From Phymatolithon calcareum (lineage: Eukaryota > Rhodophyta > Florideophyceae > Hapalidiales): 64,000 nucleotides of DNA. This document shows positions 53,501-62,645 of the stretch, in pieces. The position numbers and the translations under genes were made by a program. Position 1 is the stretch's first letter, and each line of letters starts with the position of its first letter. Where the stretch lies: positions 682,001-746,000 of the forward strand of contig OZ345382.1 of NCBI GenBank assembly GCA_977006965.1. The letters run 5' to 3'. Below the pieces are notes generated by a model, which was given only the letters and a program-made list of their open reading frames with translations, was not told the DNA's origin and did no database searches.

Positions 53501-54170
53501 TTTTCGAATCACCTTCAATCCCATATCCATCTTTGTCCTGGTCCCGGTAGAACGTAGTAATCTGTCTTCCATCCTTATTGTCGTCACAATCATCTTTGTT
53601 GTCAACATATCCCTCTGGTGCAGTGCACGCCATTTTCGAATCACCTTCAATCCCAAATCCATCTTTGTCCTCGTCCCGATAGAATGTCGTCTCCTTACAA
53701 CGTGTAGGCTTTGGGCGGCCACAGCCTGGGGCTAGGATAACCAGTCTCCTAGTTACCCATTTCGCCTTTTTGAATGAGCTTCGGTATCCGCACTTGATGA
53801 AAATTTTGCGCCTGCCAGATTTTCTTGGTCGAACATGCCAATAGCCTTTCCACGGGATAACTTTTGAACCCTTATTTCCAGCAATATAGAACGGTGCTCG
53901 AGAATCCCTCTTCACAATCTTGCCGTTTACGGAAAACAGAATCGGCCCGCGTATATTCTTGCCGTGAAACTGAATGGAAATTCCACCGCGATACTTCTCC
54001 GGACACAAGCGAAAAGTCTTTCGCCCCGCATGTAGAACACCGATTTTTATCGGGTTCGTTCCAGCGGTTACGACAATAAGACGTGGACGAAAATGAGGGC
54101 GGAGAGGGGATGTATTTGCCAAGGATACGAGCCAAAATAGAGCAAGGAAAACGGCGGTAGTGCGCATCAT
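50505..54170 (-). CDS. Secreted MopE-like metal-binding repeat protein
   Basis: 1221 residues from ATG 54170 (an adjacent ATG is at 54167; the frame upstream starts with GTG only). MMRTTAVFLALFWLVSLANTS is a clear signal peptide. Residues about 25-165 form an unrecognised basic domain with few Cys. Then about 20 near-identical 44-residue repeats: FYRDQDKDGFGIEGDS, MAC, APEGYVDN, KDDCDD, followed by a 21st diverged repeat and a Cys-rich tail of about 140 residues. D-x-D-x-D-G, GYV-x-N and D-C-D-D with paired Cys match the MopE-type putative metal (Cu/Ca) binding motif. Each unit brings a DxDxDG calcium-type loop and two Cys. Likely an extracellular or wall protein that binds metal ions; function not shown. 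Repeats vary mainly at R/K, T/S/N and N/M positions. Confidence 0.9.
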   Translation of the reverse strand: MMRTTAVFLALFWLVSLANTSPLRPHFRPRLIVVTAGTNPIKIGVLHAGRKTFRLCPEKYRGGISIQFHGKNIRGPILFSVNGKIVKRDSRAPFYIAGNKGSKVIPWKGYWHVRPRKSGRRKIFIKCGYRSSFKKAKWVTRRLVILAPGCGRPKPTRCKETTFYRDEDKDGFGIEGDSKMACTAPEGYVDNKDDCDDNKDGRQITTFYRDQDKDGYGIEGDSKMACTAPEGYVDNKDDCDDNKDGRQITTFYRDQDKDGFGIEGDSKMACTAPEGYVDNKDDCDDNKDGRQITSFYRDQDKDGFGIEGDSRMACTAPEGYVDNKDDCDDMKDGRQITTFYRDQDKDGFGIEGDSRMACSAPEGYVDNKDDCDDNKDGRQITTFYRDQDKDGFGIEGDSRMACTAPEGYVDNKDDCDDNKDGRQITTFYRDQDKDGFGIEGDSRMACTAPEGYVDNKDDCDDMKDGRQITTFYRDQDKDGFGIEGDSKMACTAPEGYVDNKDDCDDNKDGRQITTFYRDQDKDGFGIEGDSKMACTAPEGYVDNKDDCDDMKDGRQITTFYRDQDKDGFGIEGDSRMACNAPEGYVDNKDDCDDNKDGRQITTFYRDQDKDGFGIEGDSRMACSAPEGYVDNKDDCDDMKDGRQITTFYRDQDKDGFGIEGDSRMACSAPEGYVDNKDDCDDNKDGRQITTFYRDQDKDGFGIEGDSKMACNAPEGYVDNKDDCDDMKDGRQITTFYRDQDKDGFGIEGDSRMACNAPEGYVDNKDDCDDNKDGRQISTFYRDQDKDGFGIEGDSRMACSAPEGYVDNKDDCDDMKDGRQITTFYRDQDKDGFGIEGDSRMACSAPEGYVDNKDDCDDNKDGRQITTFYRDQDKDGFGIEGDSKMACNAPEGYVDNKDDCDDMKDGRQITTFYRDQDKDGFGIEGDSRMACTAPEGYVDNKDDCDDMKDGRQITTFYRDQDKDGFGIEGDSRMACNAPEGYVDNKDDCDDMKDGRQISTFYRDQDKDGFGIEGDSRMACSAPEGYVDNKDDCDDTNSKYKPGTLFYKDEDEDGFGDSHHTIVDCKPPSEKYVSNGNDCNDNDANVHELECPNCYKRVVNDCRCELDGSSAPDCDPCLSNSNNKNGDFICRALTRPRINNNRYKCCNDNSQCRKKTLNARLPNSDARTFICSSDCGEKCDELDGDDNGLCTLGMVVITLADKDPNSGTYEHEVSLCTKTDLPI
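51080..53700 (-). repeat. Tandem array, ~20 x 132 bp, coding
   Basis: In-frame 132-bp units encode the 44-residue repeats. The alternating DDN/DDM ending gives a 264-bp rhythm, and by variant residues units 10-13 (about 52505-51978) are repeated as units 14-17 (about 51977-51450), a 528-bp block duplication. Very low divergence implies recent unequal exchange or gene conversion. Confidence 0.92.
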
Positions 54171-54226
54171 GATGATGTCTTGAGTAGACTTGCGGTGATC
54201 GGGTTCGGTGGTCACTGAGCCGGCGC

Positions 54227-54234
54227 TTATATAG
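54227..54234 (-). promoter_or_regulatory. TATA box of the repeat-protein gene
   Basis: CACTATATAAGCGCC on the minus strand, about 57 nt before the ATG at 54170, a normal TATA-to-start distance for a short leader. Confidence 0.65.
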
Positions 54235-54240
54235 TGAAAA

Positions 54241-55447
54241 TTCTAGCGCTGCAGAGGGCTTCCTCGCAAATTATCCACAACTGCGCAACTCCAGGTTGAA
54301 CCAGTGCACGCGAATTTAGCGAGCTCATCGTCAGGAACACGGCGGTGAATTGGCTTCGAGTCTAGTGCTAATGAAACTGTAGACATGGTCACCAGGTCAT
54401 TGGTCATGATTTGCGCATGAGAAGTGAAGCATGTGGAGGGGATGTAGTTTGTGCTTGAGAAAAGGGTCTGGCTGCTTGTGTCGAAGATCAATTCGGTGTA
54501 GCACCATGTGCACCTATTGGTCTATTGCACTTTCCAGTACTATGATGGTGGTATCTGGTAACTGGCTCCTGTGCTCTCCTGAACTCGGGATACGTGAACA
54601 TGCAATAAGTTCTCAAGCGCTTGATCATTTTTTGAGCCTACACTGCTTGCAGTGAATTTCCTAATGGAGGCATCTTTTATGATACAACCTCCTCGTCAGG
54701 TTCAAATACCCGCCCCGCACGAGAACGGACATAAGGCTCGACGCAGAATACCATTAAATTGCACAGCGACAACTTCACTGGCTTCACTGGGATAAATCGT
54801 CCGACTTCGGGTCGGGGCGCCGAAGCTTACTATCACCGGCTATGGCTGCAGGCCTAGGATGAACAAACGAGTACGCACTTCTGTCCTCCTTTGTTTAATC
54901 CTAGGCCTGCAGCCGGTATTTAGAGCGCATCCGTGGGCATGGAATTAGTCATTATCTTGAGTCGCGCACAGAACTACAGTAGGGTTTGTGCAATTTTAAC
55001 TTCAAGCTTGAGGAGCCCCGTAGGCACCGAGTGGTCGACCAAGTCAGGCTGGTCAAGGCCCTGAGTCTTTGGTGTGTCCTGCACCTTACCGTATCAAAAT
55101 TGGACCAAATATGCCCTGAATGGCTCTGCACACTCGTGGAACAATGCAGACAATAGAATACCACATTTTCACAATGTTTAAGCTGTCGCTTGCTCCACAC
55201 AGCTCCCACTACCGGCTCGCTTGGGTATTAGTTGGCAAAATAATGCGAGTCAAGAATCTCCAGAAAACGAGGATATAGCAAGATTTCATTCAAAATTCTT
55301 CACCACGTCCATATTCAAGCTTGCCTGCACTATACCTTGACGTTAAGAAGAGCTTGCGCGCCCCTTTCTCCTTCTCCATTGTATATTTGTATCTTACATT
55401 TCGACTCCTTAACATGCACGGGAATAGTGAGCATCACGAAACGCATT
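54241..55447. other. Intergenic with one long inverted repeat
   Basis: No ORF of note. 54844-54914 holds an inverted repeat listed separately. Short pieces of open frame at 54243-54491 (minus) have no motif. Confidence 0.5.
54844..54914. repeat. 17-bp perfect inverted repeat, 37-nt loop
   Basis: GGCTGCAGGCCTAGGAT (54844-54860) and its exact reverse complement at 54898-54914. No coding frame; MITE-sized remnant or hairpin RNA. Confidence 0.9.
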
Positions 55448-58252
55448 TCATTTCCTGGTCCGTTTTGCTGGCGGTTGAGAGCCCCTCGTGCTACTTCTCC
55501 TCCGTCTTTCCACAGGCGCTGTACTTGGCGCGTCGCGTCGCCTGGGTGGTCCGCGTTTCGGCCTCGGTGTTTCAGGCGCCGCTTGCGCGCGCGATGCCGA
55601 CCCAGAGGACGCACGCCGTTTAGTACCTTGCCTAGGAGTGGCACTCTTGCTCGGCTCCCCAGGCTGACTATTCTTTCTCGGTCTACCACGCGGTCGTTTC
55701 ACAGGAGCTGCGACAACGTCGGTAGCAGTGGTGGCAGCGACAAGCGCTTGACCTCGCGGCGGCACTGCCGGCATGATTGGCAGGCCCCGTTTCTTGCGGA
55801 TGAGCAAGCCTTCGAGCCAAACAGATGGTCGCGCTCCGCGCCCGAGCTGCAACTGCAAGTATGGCTGAAGGTCAATATCGTGGTCATTTTTCACCCGGTG
55901 CACGTTGGCATCAAGCTCCAGCAGTGCGGCCTTAATTTCACAACGTTTGCGCTCCGCCTCTGCCAGTGCTTCTTTTCTCTTTTTCTCCTCTAGCTCGCGC
56001 AACTCCTTCTCCTCGGCCTCTCTTGCCCTGTCAGCCACACGCTTCTCTGCCTCCAACACGACGTCGTGTAACAAAGGCTCCGTGAACGTCTCCGTGATGA
56101 GAGTCTCATTTTCCTCTCGCTCTTTCGCCCGGATCTCTTCCGGACTCATCGTGCGGATCGCAGACTCGAGCGTAGGCAGCGGCTCTCTCAGGGGATGATC
56201 TGCTGGTAGTCGGGCGAGCGCAAGGGCTCTCGTCTCTTCGTCACCGTATGAAACGGCTTGAGCGAGCGCAACCTGACGCCGAATCTCCTGTGCCACCTTG
56301 GGGACATGAAACTGGGAGAAGCCGGTATCTGCGCATAGGTGCTGCGAAAACAGCTCCGGGGAGTTATAGTCTCCAGCACATAAATCCCATTCAAACAAGT
56401 CCTCGAGTACCTCCTCCACACCATCCCCAAGAACGACGCGGATTTTGATCATACGCCGGTTCTCTTTTGCGCGCTCATCAGGTGGCACTGGACATGACAC
56501 ACCGGCTTCAAAAAGAGCGCGCCTAATCTGGGCGGAAACTTTCGGAATGAGGGCAGGTACGCATTCGCATGACTCCACGATGGATTTTGCCACTTCCTCC
56601 GGGGAAAGATGGCGCTCATTCACGTCCCATTGGGTGAAGTAGTGTAGAGAATGGGCCAATTTCTTTTCTGGTGCAATTGTCGGAGTACCAGCGCCGATCC
56701 CGTTAGCATCTGGGCGTGCTGCACTTGGCGCTGCTGCAGCATCCGCGGAAAGTAAAATGTCGGTCAAAGATGTCTTGTCCGTTGCTCCAGTGACAGTCTG
56801 TTGTCCACCTGGAGTCGTGGCGGGACTCGTCTCAGGGGTCACCTCGACGTCAATTTCCAACGGGAGAAGCAACGGCTCTGTGCCATGAGTCACCCCAGCC
56901 CATTTCGCGCTGTGATAGGCATGATACGCACGTTCCACTGCGGCGCTAGGGGCCAGCGGTTGAATTGATGGCTGTTGGGGCTGCGCAACGCGCTGCTGTT
57001 GCATCAAATACTGCTGATGCTGGTAGTGCTGTTGACGTTGTTGCTGCTGTTGTTGCTGCTGCTGCATGTACCTCTGCTGCTGACGTTGAACTCGACTTTG
57101 CCCACGAAGTTGACCTTGCTGCTGCAATTGCTGCTGCAGTTGCTGTTGTACACGCTGCTGGTGTTGCAGTTGCATTTGGATTCTTTGCGCGCGTTGAAAT
57201 TCCGCCTGCCGAACAACATTCTCCGGCTGTGACTGGTCGCCATTAGCAATTCGTTGGTGGACCTCATATCTCGTCTGTAATTGTTTCTGCCGGATTTTCT
57301 CCATCATCACCCGCTCCCTGTCATCCCCAAGACTTACTGAACGTGGTCTGCCGCGCCCGCGACCACGTCCCCTGGAACCCCGGGCACGAGAAGGTCCCGG
57401 TTTCCCGCGCATGCTGGTATCGTGCTTGCCCGCAAGAAATCCAGAAACAAATATCCCAAGTTTTTCCTCCATGTTTTCTTGATTCCCTCGGTATCGACCG
57501 TGCATATACTGACTCAGAATGCCCTGAGATATGCCGGCAATTCGAGCGATGCCCGATTGGGAAACATGTGGATAAAGGTTCAGAATGGCGCGTACGCGAT
57601 GTAACACAGTAGAATTGACCTGCGACGAACCTAGCGGGTGCACCCAGTTTGCCGATACGGCCGCGGCCTCTGCGTCGATTGCGGCCGTGCGACGAGCTCG
57701 CTCAGCATCTTCTGGAGTACTAACCGGAGTCGATGCAGGCACGGGGTGTCCTGTGGTTGCGGTCCAGCCCTGAGGCACGTTAGAGCTTGAGGGTTTCATA
57801 GCGACAACGGTTGTCTTCCCAGCATCTGGCGGTGTAGGGGCAGTGGGTGGGCGAAGCTGCGCGGACGCAGTTGCATGTATGTCAACGGGAAATAAAGCCG
57901 GTTGTGGTACAGGTGTGGCCGATGTTGCAACCAGAGCTTGCATATATCGTTGAGATACATTTGGCGCCTTCGCAGACGCTACGTGTAGCTCCGGTTCTGG
58001 CGCACAGCCACGTTTTACACTCTCAGCATTTGCAACTTCGAGACGTGTAATCGCTTCATCGGAAATCGCATCGGGCATAGCTTCGTCGCTATCTTTGGAC
58101 GGTAAAGAGTCCTCATCAGGTTCTGAGATACGCGGTTCGACATCCATCAGCACGGGCTTTGCTTGAGGTTCTGCCGTATGTCCGGTCGGCTTCTCTTGAT
58201 CGACGTCGGCGAAAGGCCTGGACGCAGGTTGGAGTGCACCATCGTCAGTCAT
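55448..58252 (-). CDS. SNF5: SNF5/SMARCB1 homologue with HTH and AT-hooks
   Basis: 934 residues from ATG 58252; the frame is open to 58360 (another ATG) but that extension is hydrophobic and unlike a nuclear protein. Core subunit of SWI/SNF chromatin remodellers, nuclear. Rpt1: LLLPLEIDVEV (460-470) and, after a 65-residue insert, FTQWDVNERHLSPEEVAKS...IPKVSAQIRRAL (537-579). Rpt2: MIKIRVVLGDGVEEVLEDLF then WDLCAGDYNSPELFSQHLCAD and KVAQEIRRQV (600-660). N-terminal extra: HTH (203-277; VSQSGIARIAGISQGILSQYM reads like a repressor-type Q-x-x-I-A-x-x-x-G-I-S-Q), then an RG-rich AT-hook (290-304) and a Gln-rich stretch (355-425). C-terminal AT-hook KRPRGRPRKN (851-860) and basic tail. The HTH is shared with the neighbouring genes. 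A leader intron is possible. Confidence 0.9.
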   Translation of the reverse strand: MTDDGALQPASRPFADVDQEKPTGHTAEPQAKPVLMDVEPRISEPDEDSLPSKDSDEAMPDAISDEAITRLEVANAESVKRGCAPEPELHVASAKAPNVSQRYMQALVATSATPVPQPALFPVDIHATASAQLRPPTAPTPPDAGKTTVVAMKPSSSNVPQGWTATTGHPVPASTPVSTPEDAERARRTAAIDAEAAAVSANWVHPLGSSQVNSTVLHRVRAILNLYPHVSQSGIARIAGISQGILSQYMHGRYRGNQENMEEKLGIFVSGFLAGKHDTSMRGKPGPSRARGSRGRGRGRGRPRSVSLGDDRERVMMEKIRQKQLQTRYEVHQRIANGDQSQPENVVRQAEFQRAQRIQMQLQHQQRVQQQLQQQLQQQGQLRGQSRVQRQQQRYMQQQQQQQQQRQQHYQHQQYLMQQQRVAQPQQPSIQPLAPSAAVERAYHAYHSAKWAGVTHGTEPLLLPLEIDVEVTPETSPATTPGGQQTVTGATDKTSLTDILLSADAAAAPSAARPDANGIGAGTPTIAPEKKLAHSLHYFTQWDVNERHLSPEEVAKSIVESCECVPALIPKVSAQIRRALFEAGVSCPVPPDERAKENRRMIKIRVVLGDGVEEVLEDLFEWDLCAGDYNSPELFSQHLCADTGFSQFHVPKVAQEIRRQVALAQAVSYGDEETRALALARLPADHPLREPLPTLESAIRTMSPEEIRAKEREENETLITETFTEPLLHDVVLEAEKRVADRAREAEEKELRELEEKKRKEALAEAERKRCEIKAALLELDANVHRVKNDHDIDLQPYLQLQLGRGARPSVWLEGLLIRKKRGLPIMPAVPPRGQALVAATTATDVVAAPVKRPRGRPRKNSQPGEPSKSATPRQGTKRRASSGSASRAQAAPETPRPKRGPPRRRDAPSTAPVERRRRSSTRGSQPPAKRTRK

Positions 58253-58999
58253 CGCAGCGGAGAGGGCGCTGGTCGAACACTTGCTTAGGAGCAGGAGTGG
58301 CACAAGGGAAGAGGCTGGGGGCCAGAAATTCCTGGTTTTGCTCATGGAAAAGGGCGGCATTGAAATGACAGCACCGGATGCTTCTGTAAGCACTTATTAT
58401 GATTCAGATACTTCTTGTCATTGCGTGCTCATACTTTACACGTGTGTTCTCGTTCTGTCCAATAGGAATCTGAGCCCCAGAACTCCAGTCTCCGTTGAAC
58501 TAATTGGTTGAAGCTCCCGATTTGTGAACTTTCAGCCAAAGTAAAAAAAGAATATTTGGCTCTTTCTGAAACTATCATGAACTGATCCTGAATTGAAGGC
58601 TTCTCTGCAGGCAAATCCGTGAATTGTCAACTCAACAATAAAGAATCGAGGATTGCACAGCATAAAATAGACGCGGACGAAACCTTCAGGCTTGTGACGG
58701 TAGTGCGTGTACACTAGAAAATAGATCGATTTCTGTCTGCCCAGCATGCAACCGGAACGAATTCGTCAGCTCTAACAACCGTCAACAGCAATAGTAAGTA
58801 CGACTCTAATCGGAATGGACAATATTCTGAGAGTTCAAGACCTTTGCAAGGGGATGAAGGCAGATTTAAAGAACTTTTATTCAGGTGCAAAGCTTGCCTG
58901 CATTTCCGACGACGCATCGAGCACATGTATACACGTTATCTGATGCACTTTTATTACACTTCTGCGCCGATCTTTTGACTCGGATCATTTCTCGCATCT
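58253..58999. other. Upstream region of the SNF5 gene
   Basis: Contains the open but doubtful N-terminal extension (to 58360). Several AG dinucleotides after pyrimidine runs just before the ATG could be leader-intron acceptors. Otherwise no gene recognised. Confidence 0.4.
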
Positions 59000-59760
59000 G
59001 CGGTACGCCGTCGCGAAAAAAAGCTCCTGTTGTCGCCAAATACGCCACTGTTGCAGCATGATGTACATCTGCTCCGCCAAAGCATACCGCTGCACCTAGA
59101 AGTGTTTCACCAGCTCAAAGTTGGAATCTCGATGCCCGACGGCAGCCATTTGATCCATAATAATGATCTGCTGTATTGAGCCCTATCCACTCGTTCTGCG
59201 GACGCTTTTCCTCCTCAATTCGTCCTCGCCGAACCCGTTGAGATCAGATTGCGGACTATCAGCGTGAAACTCTTTCGCATGGTCACTCTCATGATTGTGC
59301 TTTGCGAGTCTGCCGACCATGCGCGCGCACATCAATGAACAGAAGCGACCAGAGCCAAAAGCGCTATAGCAGAGCTCTTTGCCCGTTTCACAGTACTTCA
59401 GGACGGGGGATTGTCGCTCCGTTGGAGAATGTGAATGCTGTTGTTCCACCCGTTCAATTGTTGCTGTCATTCATGTCGACCACGACGCTGCCCCCGAAGC
59501 AGCTCTCGCTGCTGCATATGCAGTTGAGTCCGCAATTGCATTTCAATCTGCAGTGCACGCTGGAATAACTCCTCCCGAATTCTTTTCTTCGTCTGGTCGT
59601 CCATTGCTGCCCCTCATATCTCATCAGAACTTGTTCTGCATTCGTAATTTTCATCACCCTATTATCTCCGGCACTCTGCAGCCGTGGTCTACCGCGCTGA
59701 CGTCCCCGTCCTCGTCCTGCGGAACGATGTTCCCATCCCTTATATCCGGTTTTGAGAGTG
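59000..59760 (-). pseudogene. Decayed paralogue of the HTH/Q-rich genes
   Basis: Three parts match the C-terminal half of the gene at 60006 in order: RGRPRLQSAGDN...RYEGQQ (about 59700, against RGRGRPRS-type AT-hook and the following RYKVHQ), IREELFQRALQIEMQLRTQL (about 59570), RRKSVRRTSG (59183-59210) and a Q-rich tail with SNFELVKHF-like sequence (59100-59140). Frame changes separate them; the HTH itself is lost. Confidence 0.75.
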
Positions 59761-60005
59761 CATCTTGGAAAAGCAGATAGGACTAGTCATGAGAGCTCGA
59801 TAGCCTGAGTGAATAAAGGTTACTCTAAAAGGTGAGCGCCATGGCCCAATATCTGCAGTCCATTTCGGCGAAATGCACTACTTTCAATTGTAAGATTTGA
59901 ACAAGATGGTTCCATAATGCTACTGCACAGCGTTCATATCGAGTATGGTTAAGTTATATATTTTTACTCACCTACAGGGGAAGCAGTAGTCGCATTTCGC
60001 GTCTC

Positions 60006-62645
60006 TCAATTTCCACCCACATTTTCTTGACGATTGCCTCCTTCGAGAAGGCGCTGCCGCTCGAGCACAAGCTGCTGCTGCCGCAAAAGATGCTCCTGTT
60101 GAGTCATAATGTACCTCTGCTGTGCCAACACGTACCGCTGCAGCTGGTACTGCTTTTTGAGATCAAAATTGGAATCGCGTTGCCCAGTCGAGCTGATGTG
60201 CTCCAGCATGAGAAGCTCCTTGATCGCCTCTTCCATTTCAGTCAACTCATTCGTCACGCGGACGGATTTTCTCCCCGGTTCTACACCGGATGCCCTAGCT
60301 TCATCACGCGGTCCATTAACGGCGGCTTGCCGGCAATGCGTCTGAAGTTGGATCACGTGGTCATTCATTTGCCGCAATTGCGTTTGAGTTCGAATTGCGC
60401 GCTGAAATTTCGCCTCCCGCACAATATCCTCTGACTGTAACTGGTCGCCATTAGTAATTCGTTGGTGCACCTTATATCTCATCTGTATTTGTTTCTGCCG
60501 GATTTTCTCCATCATTGTGCGCTCCCTATCAACCCCAAGCTGCACTAAACGAGGCCTTCCGGGTCCCCTCCGGGGGCCAGAAGGTCCCGGTTTCCCGCGC
60601 ATGCTGGTATCGTGCTTGCCCGCAAGAAATTCTGACACAAATATCCCAAGTTTTTCCTCCACGTTTTCTTGATTCCCTCTGTATCGACCGTGCATATACA
60701 GACTCAGAACGCTCTGAGATATGCCGGCAATTCGAGCGATACCCGTTTGAGAAACATGTGGATAAAGGTTTAGAATGGCGCGTAAACGATGCAACATCTT
60801 TGAACTGACCTGCGAAGAACCTTGTGGATGCACCCACTTCGCCGCTACAGCCGCTGCCTCTTTGTCGATTTCAGTCCTACGACGCACACACTTTGCGTGT
60901 TCCTCGACGGCATCAGGTAATGGAGGTATGACGCTCACAGATGTCTTCCCCGCATCTAAGGCTCCCAAGCGTACAGGCGGCGTGACCGGTGTAGGCTGAT
61001 TCATGTCTGAGGATGTGTTCACGATAGGAGCCGAAACAGGTGCTTGGGGTACTGGAATCGGAATTTTTTCAGATCGCACGTACGCTGCCGCGGGCAATCC
61101 TTCTACAGCCGCTGCCTCAATGTCCATTTCAATCGTAGGAGGCACACGCGTCGAGGAGGCCGCGGTCGCAAGCATCTTCTCGCGCTGTTCCGGAGTGACT
61201 GGGGTGACGAAGCTTACTTGAACGGCTGTAGGAAGTGCGCACTGCGCCCGTGGGGATTCAGCACATGCCAGGGGCCCTACTGTCGAAGCATCTGTAGGTA
61301 ATTGCGATGCATGCACCGTCCTTTCCGGAGTTACAGTTGACAACGGCTCTCCTGGAGGACCATTATTTGCATGCTTCACCCGTGTGATACTTTTGCGTGC
61401 ATGTTTCTGGCGCATGTTCAAGAATGCGTCATGCTTTCCGGCAAGAAAATCCAACACAAACTTCTCCATTTTTTCCTCCATCCTCTTCTGATGTCCACCA
61501 TAACGCCCTTGTATATAAAGGCTGACTAGACTTTGCGCTGATATTCCGGCAATACGTGTGACATTGGCGAGCGAGACGAGCGGGTACAAGTTGAGAATGG
61601 CGCGTACGCAGTGTAAAACAGTTGAATTTGGTTGAGTTGAACCTTTCGGGTGCACCCACAATGCAGATAAATCAGTGGCCTTCGAATTCACTGCAGCAGT
61701 CCGACGCGCAATCTCTGCGTCTTCTGAAGTTGTGGCGGAACTAAGTGTCTTTCCCTGCGACGAGGAATTGCGACGGGACACCAAGCTTGAAGGTGCAGCG
61801 GCGGGGATGGTGTGGTTTGCCGGAGTGGATGCATAGTTAACCGTGGAGCCGAAGCGGGATGGCGTTGGAGATTTGACTGATGCTTGCGATGCATGCGCTG
61901 AATTCCTTGCAATCTCTGATGGCAATTTCTCTGTCTGTACACCACGGTTTGCATTCGACTCGAGAGAAAAACGCATGTGGCTCGGTTTAGTGCGCATGTT
62001 AATGATCTCGTCGTACTTACCGGCAATAGTAGCAGACAAAAAATTCTCTAGTTGCTCCTCCTTTAGCTTCTGCCGTGCGCCAGAATAACGCCCGTTCACG
62101 TACGCACTGACAACACACTGGGATACTCCAGAGAGTTTTGCGAGTTTGTGTTGCGTCACTTGAGGATACAAATGGAAAAAGGCTCGTATGCGATGCAGCG
62201 TGGGAGAAATTATTTGGGTAGAAGCTGGTGGGTGAACCCACTGTGCAGACAAATCCGCGGCCTTCCTCTCAATTTCAGTTCTTCGACGCGCACGTTCAGC
62301 GCCTTCCACTGTAGAAGCCGCCGCTGCAGGCGAAGTAGTCGCGGCGACCATAGGTGTTTTCACCGCATTTGAAGACGGTAGTGTTTGAAACGGCATCAAG
62401 CTTGCCGATGCCGACGCCGGTAGGGAGTTCTGCGGCAGTGCGAATGAATTCATTAAAGGGGAAGTTGAAATATGTGCGAAGGGTGTTGCGGTGCGGGATA
62501 TTCCCGGTGGTTGCGATGCATGCTTCTGTGGTTGCTTTCTGTTGGCTGATATCACTGTTTGTAACGGTTCCGGCGAACCACCATCTTTAGCACTGGCGAC
62601 AAAATCATTTTCATTCTTCTTCAGAGCAATCGATGCATCGAGCAT
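60006..62645 (-). CDS. Protein with three HTH domains, AT-hook and Q-rich tail
   Basis: 879 residues from ATG 62645 (the frame is open to a TTG at 62702). Three copies of the HTH block found in the SNF5 homologue, each introduced by a basic R-R-x-x-x-x-x-x-A helix and WVHP: residues about 136-212 (LYPQVTQHKLAKLSGVSQCV), 329-405 (LYPLVSLANVTRIAGIS) and 602-678 (LYPHVSQTGIARIAGISQSV). The third is nearly identical to the SNF5 one, as is what follows: RGPGRPRL AT-hook (690-698) and MMEKIRQKQIQMRYKVHQRI. Low-complexity Ser/Thr/Pro linkers separate the domains; the C-terminus is Q-rich and helical. No SNF5 repeats. Likely a nuclear DNA-binding protein made by partial duplication of the neighbour; function unknown. 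Confidence 0.85.
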   Translation of the reverse strand: MLDASIALKKNENDFVASAKDGGSPEPLQTVISANRKQPQKHASQPPGISRTATPFAHISTSPLMNSFALPQNSLPASASASLMPFQTLPSSNAVKTPMVAATTSPAAAASTVEGAERARRRTEIERKAADLSAQWVHPPASTQIISPTLHRIRAFFHLYPQVTQHKLAKLSGVSQCVVSAYVNGRYSGARQKLKEEQLENFLSATIAGKYDEIINMRTKPSHMRFSLESNANRGVQTEKLPSEIARNSAHASQASVKSPTPSRFGSTVNYASTPANHTIPAAAPSSLVSRRNSSSQGKTLSSATTSEDAEIARRTAAVNSKATDLSALWVHPKGSTQPNSTVLHCVRAILNLYPLVSLANVTRIAGISAQSLVSLYIQGRYGGHQKRMEEKMEKFVLDFLAGKHDAFLNMRQKHARKSITRVKHANNGPPGEPLSTVTPERTVHASQLPTDASTVGPLACAESPRAQCALPTAVQVSFVTPVTPEQREKMLATAASSTRVPPTIEMDIEAAAVEGLPAAAYVRSEKIPIPVPQAPVSAPIVNTSSDMNQPTPVTPPVRLGALDAGKTSVSVIPPLPDAVEEHAKCVRRRTEIDKEAAAVAAKWVHPQGSSQVSSKMLHRLRAILNLYPHVSQTGIARIAGISQSVLSLYMHGRYRGNQENVEEKLGIFVSEFLAGKHDTSMRGKPGPSGPRRGPGRPRLVQLGVDRERTMMEKIRQKQIQMRYKVHQRITNGDQLQSEDIVREAKFQRAIRTQTQLRQMNDHVIQLQTHCRQAAVNGPRDEARASGVEPGRKSVRVTNELTEMEEAIKELLMLEHISSTGQRDSNFDLKKQYQLQRYVLAQQRYIMTQQEHLLRQQQLVLERQRLLEGGNRQENVGGN

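Noticed and set aside
51080-53700. CRISPR-like or satellite array of 132-bp repeats
   Set aside because: Units are in frame, keep codon phase and encode metal-binding motifs without spacers; it is a coding repeat array.
51464-53722. Series of minus-strand ORFs of 86-180 codons in another frame
   Set aside because: They are periodic shadows of the repeat protein with identical length steps of 264 bp.
55337-55993. 218-codon plus-strand ORF over the SNF5 3' end
   Set aside because: GC-rich antisense of the basic SNF5 C-terminus; no motif.
56965-57246. Ala/Leu-rich plus-strand ORFs resembling membrane segments
   Set aside because: They are the antisense of the CAG/CTG-type Gln-rich tract of SNF5, which reads as Leu/Ala runs.
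58253-58360. Signal-peptide-like N-terminus on SNF5
   Set aside because: Hydrophobic extension is only present if the upstream ATG is used; a nuclear remodeller subunit should not have one, so it is probably leader sequence.
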